Source: Culex pipiens pallens
Taxonomy: Eukaryota > Arthropoda > Insecta > Diptera > Culicidae
DNA: 64,000 bases
Reading direction: 5' to 3'
Assembly: GCF_016801865.2 (NCBI RefSeq)
Contig: NC_068939.1
Span: 57,486,694-57,550,693, forward strand
The position numbers and the translations under genes were made by a program. Shown piece by piece: positions 58,434 through 64,000 of this stretch (within the stretch, counting starts at the first letter, position 1; each line of letters opens with the position of its first letter). Under the pieces are notes generated by a model. That model was not told the origin of the DNA. It made no database searches and worked only from the letters and a program-made list of their open reading frames with translations.

Positions 58434-60440
58434 AATCGAGCAATTCTCTACCAAAACCGGGAATGGATTTTATTTGTATTTTTTGATTTGGCTCAAACTT
58501 TGTGGAGGCCTTCCCTGTGACCAAATTAGCTATTTTGTGTCATTGGTTCACCCATACAAGTCTCCATACAATATTGGCTGCTGTCCATACAAAAATGGTA
58601 TCTAAATATTCAAACAGCTGTAACTTTTGAGTGAATTTTCTGATCAATTTGGTGTCTTCGGCAAAGTTGTAGGTATTGTTGAGGACAATTGAGAAAAAAA
58701 TATGTACACGGAAAAAAAATTGCAGATTTTTTTATCAACTTTTTTTTTCACTAAAACTCAATTTCCCAAAATACGTATTTTTTTTATTTTCGAGATTTTT
58801 TGATATGTTTTAGGGGACTAAAATCCGCAACTTTTGAGCTATATAGAAACATGGTCAATAAATCTGCCGCCAAGCTATGAATTTAAAAAAAATAGTGATT
58901 TTTGGAAAAAATCCAAATTTAATGCAAAAACAAATTTGAAATCAATTTTTAATGCCAAATTGAATTTGCAATCGAAAACTACTCAAAAAATTTTTTGATA
59001 AAGGGCTTCGTTTTCAAGATATAGGGGAAATATGCCCATTTTAATCACTCTAAGCCGTTCGACCAATTCTCATCACTTTTGCCGTTTCCGCTATAAAATC
59101 AACATTTTCAGATGTATCAACAATGGAGAGTTGCTTGCTCACTTTTGTTTGAGCTATTTATTGCTTTGAAACAGTCGAAAACACTTTATGAAAGCTGTAA
59201 TTCATGATCAAAGTGCTGATAGGCCGATAATAGAAATAGGCTGAGAAAGGGTATAGTTCCCCTAGGCACCGAAAGTTTGATTTTAGCAAAATATTTGCAG
59301 TTTTTCGATTTTTAAAAATAGTGACCATGAGCGACCATTTCTAAATTATTTTTTTTTTTGAAAAGTTCAGAAAATTTGCTTTAAAAATTGTCTAAGAGAC
59401 ATTGAAGATTGGACCTTAGGTTGGTAAGATACAGCCGCTTTAAGAAAAAAAAAAAAAAAAACACGAAAATTGAAGTTTTCTAAGTCTTACCAAAACAACC
59501 CACCATTTTCTAATGTCGATATCTCAGCAACTAATGGTCCGATTTTCAATGTTAATGCATGAAAAATTCGTAAATTTTTTCGATCTTTTCCAAAAAAATA
59601 TTTTGAAAAAAAAATTAAATCAAGACTAACATTTTTAAAGGGCCAAACATTGAATATTACGCCCATTTAGAATGTTAGACTCTCAGCAACCAGAGGTCCA
59701 ATCTTCAATGTCTCTTAGACAATTTTTAAAGCAAATTTTCTGAACATTCAATAAAAGTTTTTAGAAATGGTCACTGTTTTTAAAAATCGAAAAACTGCAA
59801 ATATTTTGCTTAAATCAAACTTTCGGTGGCTATATCTTGAAAACGAAGCCCTTTATCAAAAAAAAAAATGTGAAGTAGTTTTCGATTGCAAATTCAATTT
59901 TGCATTAAAAAATAACTTCAAATTTGTTTTTGCATGAAATTTGGATTTTTTCCAAAAATCACTATTTTTCAAAAATTCATAACTCGGTGGCAGATTTTTT
60001 GAACATGTTTCTCTATAGCTCAAAAGTTGCGGATTTTAGTCCCCTAAAACATATCAAAAAATCTCGAAAATCAAAAAATACGTAATACGGAAATTGAGTT
60101 TTAGTGAAAAAAAAGTTGATAAAAAAATCTGCAAATTTTTTTTCCGTGTACCTATTTTTTTCTCAAAAGTCCTCAACAATACCTACAACTTTGCCGAAGA
60201 CACCAAATTGATCAGAAAATTCACTCAAAAGTTACAGCTGTTTGAATATTTACATACCATTTTTGTACGGACAGCAGCCAAAATTGTATGGAGACTTGTA
60301 TGGGTGAACCAATGACACAAAATAGCTTATTTGGTCATAGGGAAGGCCCCTACAAAGTTTGAGTCAAATAAAAAAATACAAAAAATAAAAATGGTCGAAA
60401 TCGGCCGATTTCGTAGAGAGTTGCTCAATTCTGAAAAACG
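58434..60440. mobile_element. 2-kb foldback element
   Basis: Termini gagcaattctctac and, inverted, gagcaactctctac. The arms (tgtcattggttcacccatac, gctgtccatacaaaaatgg, aatttggtgtcttcggcaaa) mirror each other around about 59480. The left arm is broken by the MITE at 59022-59264; the right arm (about 59830) preserves the empty site. No ORF. Confidence 0.85.
59022..59264. mobile_element. MITE with TA duplication, copy B
   Basis: Inverted relative of 11190-11420, sharing GGGGAAATATGCCCATTTTA, ccgttcgaccaattctcatc and agctgtaatt. The right arm of the enclosing foldback reads gtggctatatcttgaaaac at the site, so the TA duplication is confirmed. Confidence 0.88.
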
Positions 60441-60479
60441 CTTCTTGAATTGAATTTTATGTTTAACATTAATGTGTTT

Positions 60480-60690
60480 AGTCAATTTACCGTTCAAAAC
60501 AAAAAATATTGAAAAATGCGACTTTTCGATACTAGTGTTGAAAAGTTTAACTTTTTGGCACCCATTTTAGTGCTGAAAAGTAGAACTCTTCAGCACTGGT
60601 ATTGAAAGGTATATTGAAAGGTATGAATATATACATTTTCCAGCTAGGCCGTTTCGTTTCTCCAAAAGGACAGGAAAAGGTGACAGTTTC
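60480..60690. repeat. Diverged GCTGAAAAGT family fragment
   Basis: gttgaaaagtttaactttt, agtgctgaaaagtagaact and cttcagcactgg recall the copies at 15, 24 and 31 kb. Confidence 0.55.
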
Positions 60691-61740
60691 ACAGCGGAAT
60701 TGCAATCATAAATATTTGCTAATTTTTTTTGTACTTTTTTCATCATATTCAATTTGTCACACTTTCTCTGATTCGCTTTTTATAATCTTTTTAAATTTTA
60801 AATTAAATAAAAAATAAAAAAACAAGATTTAAGTGTGCCTGGCCAAAATTACAAATAAAGCTTTGCTTCAACATCTAGAAAGACTTTTATAGGTAAATAT
60901 AACTTTTCTTGATAGTGTTTTTCCTTTTTCTTCAAAATAAAAAATTAAAATTAAAAATTATGAACAATATCTGCAACAAAATCTGTAAATTTCATTTATT
61001 TTATTTTTTGCTAATAAATTTTCAATTTTCACACAAACCATCAAATCAAATTTTGAACTTCCGTAAAACTGTCACGGGGCGTCGAAAAAATCGTCAATAT
61101 TGTTTAATGGTCTGATTTTACCCTCTACAACCCAAGCCCACCTTAAGACGGGCTTCGATCTAAAAAATCACCAAAAAACCATTTTTCAACCAATTTTTGG
61201 TCTAAAAAAGCATTGGAAAGACGAACTTTTGAAATTTTAGAAAATTTTAGAGTTAAAAGCATTAAGTTTTATGTGGCTTTGCCAATGTTTAAAAAAATTT
61301 AATTTTTCAGGGGTCAACTTTGGCTGTGTTTTTTGCTAACATTTCCAATATTTTTAGTGAAAAGGAGTATGTAGTAATTTTTGTAGTGTCACAGACCATG
61401 CTTCTACAAATTTATTTTCCATTTAAATGATGATGGTGTGATTCTATAGCAGAAAATGTAAAAAACAAGCAAATTTTTGGAAAAGTGGCTGTAAAAACAT
61501 GAAAAAATTAGATAGGCAAAATGAACTGACAGGGGGTCGGAGAGTAGGCGAAATACTACCAAAAACAAACATAAACTAAACAAGATAAATGCAAAATTAA
61601 AATTCTTAAATTAAAACAAGAAAAACATAAAACAAGAGAAGAAAAGTTTTTCGTAAAACAGCAAAATTCATTTAATCATTAACGTTTGAATCATTTGGTA
61701 GAATTCACCTTTAAAATAAATCAAAAAAAAAAATCAAAAA
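60691..61740. other. AT-rich, nothing recognised
   Basis: No gene. The sequence resembles decayed repeat, but I find no second copy in the window. Confidence 0.4.
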
Positions 61741-62142
61741 ATCAAATTATTCGCTCTACAGCATTGCCTTGGCGTTCTCGATTGCGAGATTCCTACTCGA
61801 AACTAGGTGTCCGAAGGCTTGATTGTTGAGGCAATTGCAAACCTCTTTTTACACCTAAGCTTCCATCCACCCCGGGATTCGAACTGACGACCTTTGGATT
61901 GTGAGTCCAACTGCCTACCAGCAACCCCACCGAGGCAGGACACAGGGAGACGACTCCTACACCTGAACTGAGCTAACGACCTAACCTCTAGGTTAGACCG
62001 GGGCCAACATTTACTTCCCCGTCCGACGGAAGGCGTGATCAGACAAATCTCGTCTCAAAATTTGCCACCGGGACCTTCTGGGATCGAACCCAGGCCGACT
62101 GGGTGAGAGGCAACCACGCTTACCCCTACACCACGGTCCCGG
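61741..62142 (-). mobile_element. Dimeric tRNA-derived SINE, copy 4
   Basis: Complete copy closest in sequence to copy 2 (shares ctcaaaatttgccaccggga and cctctaggttagaccgg-type middle). The tail side is A-rich, tcaaaaaatcaaatt. Confidence 0.92.
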
Positions 62143-64000
62143 TAAATAAGTTATTGCAATGAATGAAAGTATGATTTGAGTCAGTTTTCAAAGCTAAGCT
62201 GATTACGTCTGCCGATTATGATCCGATCGATCTTTTTCAGTTCCTTGAAGTTGCTCACACACTTTAATTATTTTATTATATTATGTTGATAAATAAAGAG
62301 GTAAAACATTTGAATAAGACAAAGCAAACAAGTAGCCAAAATTCATAAATATTGTAATTTTGTTCAGTATAAAAAAACTTCAACCATCCCAACCTTAGGA
62401 TTTTGTGATAAATTGATGATTCCGTTTTGTTTATTCGACTGATTTTTATTTACTTCATTTAGATCTTCATAGTTTTCTTTTTTTGTACCTAGATGTTAAA
62501 ATTCTACAGATCTACAAGTGGTTTAAATCACGCGTTTCAATAGATAATTTACAAAATTCACATAAAAAGGCTATGTGGATTAATTATTTGTTGAAAATCT
62601 AGTATTAAGCATCGATATAAAAAAAACTTTCACGAGATGTCACAGAAATTTTAGCATAATTTAAAAATATTTTGCAAAGAAATAATTAATTCTTTGATGT
62701 TTAGATATTTTGGAAACAAATGATTGCAAAACAACTGGAGCGGTAAATATTGCACTTTGTTTGTTAGAATATTGAAAGCATGGCTTGAAATTCCAATTTT
62801 GCAATTTTTTTTCCAAAGATTATAATCCTTGACTCTGGTTGCAGTTGGAGGAAAAAGGATGGTAAAAATAAGTAGAGTAGTCATCAATGAGACACGAGGA
62901 ACAATGATAAAATGGCTCGCACAAGTCGTAGTATCAACCAATCAGGCTCATATTTGGGGGAAAGGTGTATCTACAGGATACACGTCTGCCATAAAAGTGT
63001 CTTTGGTTATGGACGCTCCCTTGCAAAGTTATTCATAAATGTTTGATTCTGGGGTGTACAAGCAAATTATGGACAAAAATTAAATTTTCGCTCGTAGGCT
63101 GCCGTTTACACGAAAATTAATATTTCTTCAGATTTCTTTCAACGTTCCATAAGGAACGAGTTGGGCTACAATGTCCTTTCATTAGGTTTGACCAAAATTC
63201 AGAATATACCCAGAATCCAGGTCTGTCTCATTGTTCCTCATTCTTTTCAGCCCATGGGTAACAATGAGATGCTTTGATTTTTCTTCAATAATCTTTTCAA
63301 AATCTTTGGAAATCTTTCAAAACATGAATTTAAAGTGATTTTTGGCATAATTATTGAGTTTAAACTTCATTTTACAAAAATATAAAGTTATTTGGTATAA
63401 ATATATGTATTTTACAAAAGTTAGATACTTTTTAGTATAACTTTTGTTAATTAATGTTTCAAGTTGGCAAATTTTCTTTAAAATGATTTATTTTTATAGG
63501 GTGTCTCATTGTTCCCCACCTGTCACATTGTTCCTGCCAAGTGCGTCTACAATGAGACAGCTGAATAGCTCTGGCTGAAGACATTAGATCGATCTCATAT
63601 TTTGGTCAATGCTAGAAGACTTTGATAGAAAGAAAATGTAACAATATGCTCATTAAAAAATGCAGATGTGTCTCATTGATGAATACGCTACCTTAAAAAT
63701 ATAAAATACAATTAATTAATTCAGCATTTAATAAATAAAGCGTTATAAAATGCTTTGTAAAGCAATTGCTTTACAGTTGTTTTGTTATTATTAGTTTAAA
63801 ACAAATCTTATCTTAGTTTCGACGAAAAAACTGTTTTTTTAGATGAAAAACACTTTTTTACTGGTTAAATCCTGCTTATATCAAAAACATTTAAGCTGAT
63901 TTCACGTTTATTTAAATTGACATTGTACCTTCTGACTTTTGAGCCAACATTGAAATAATTTTGAAAAATATTGAGTTTTTTTTATTTAATTTGTGTCACT
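62143..64000. other. AT-rich, with TGTCTCATTGTTCC repeats
   Basis: 63220-63680 carries TGTCTCATTGTTCCTC, gggtaacaatgagatg, TGTCTCATTGTTCCCC, tcacattgttcctgcc, tacaatgagacag and tgtctcattgatg in both orientations, plus gagacacgaggaacaatga at 62890. Probably one or more diverged TIR elements with this motif. No gene. Confidence 0.45.

Overview
The window is an AT-rich stretch of insect nuclear DNA, best explained as a culicine mosquito, most likely Culex. The reasons are four copies of a dimeric tRNA-derived SINE (Glu-like plus Val-like modules), many TIR elements and foldback MITEs of the kind that fill mosquito genomes, mosquito-type non-LTR retrotransposon remnants, and short GT-AG introns with AATAAA polyadenylation signals. 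The genus is inferred from remembered repeat types and was not tested by a search. I see no bacterial operons, rRNA, CRISPR array or virus.

Layout: 1-903 is an octamer satellite. 944-5015 holds the one convincing host-type gene, a spliced, previously untracked reading frame whose exons join in phase. It encodes a small basic protein with a possible DUF4806-like region, and its last exon is copied twice more inside a satellite of about 163 bp (5025-9480). 9.5-12.5 kb carries an ORF1 remnant, a SINE and a TIR element with internal tandem repeats. 12.5-15.1 kb is low-copy. 15.1-19.1 kb has a TTAA-flanked foldback element and a 5'-truncated reverse transcriptase. 20-31 kb mixes tRNA-like repeats, foldback elements and hAT-like insertions. 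31.2-38.3 kb is a nested stack: a 6.3-kb hAT-like element contains a 3.8-kb TIR element, which contains a 156-bp satellite. 38.8-50 kb holds further TIR elements, a 7-bp satellite split by a SINE, and low-copy DNA. 50-64 kb holds low-copy islands, a 1.5-kb perfect-type palindrome with mirrored ORFs, a 2-kb foldback, and a last SINE.

No autonomous transposon is intact. Nearly all small ORFs in the repeats are chance readings. The window is informative because several insertions can be dated relative to each other: exact target duplications and empty-site copies elsewhere in the window fix element boundaries. Low-copy islands (about 12.5-14.9, 20.9-22.7, 29.1-30.7, 40.5-42.2, 43.9-46.2, 50.3-51.7 and 55.7-58.1 kb) carry no recognisable exons and may be intergenic or intronic DNA with regulatory content.
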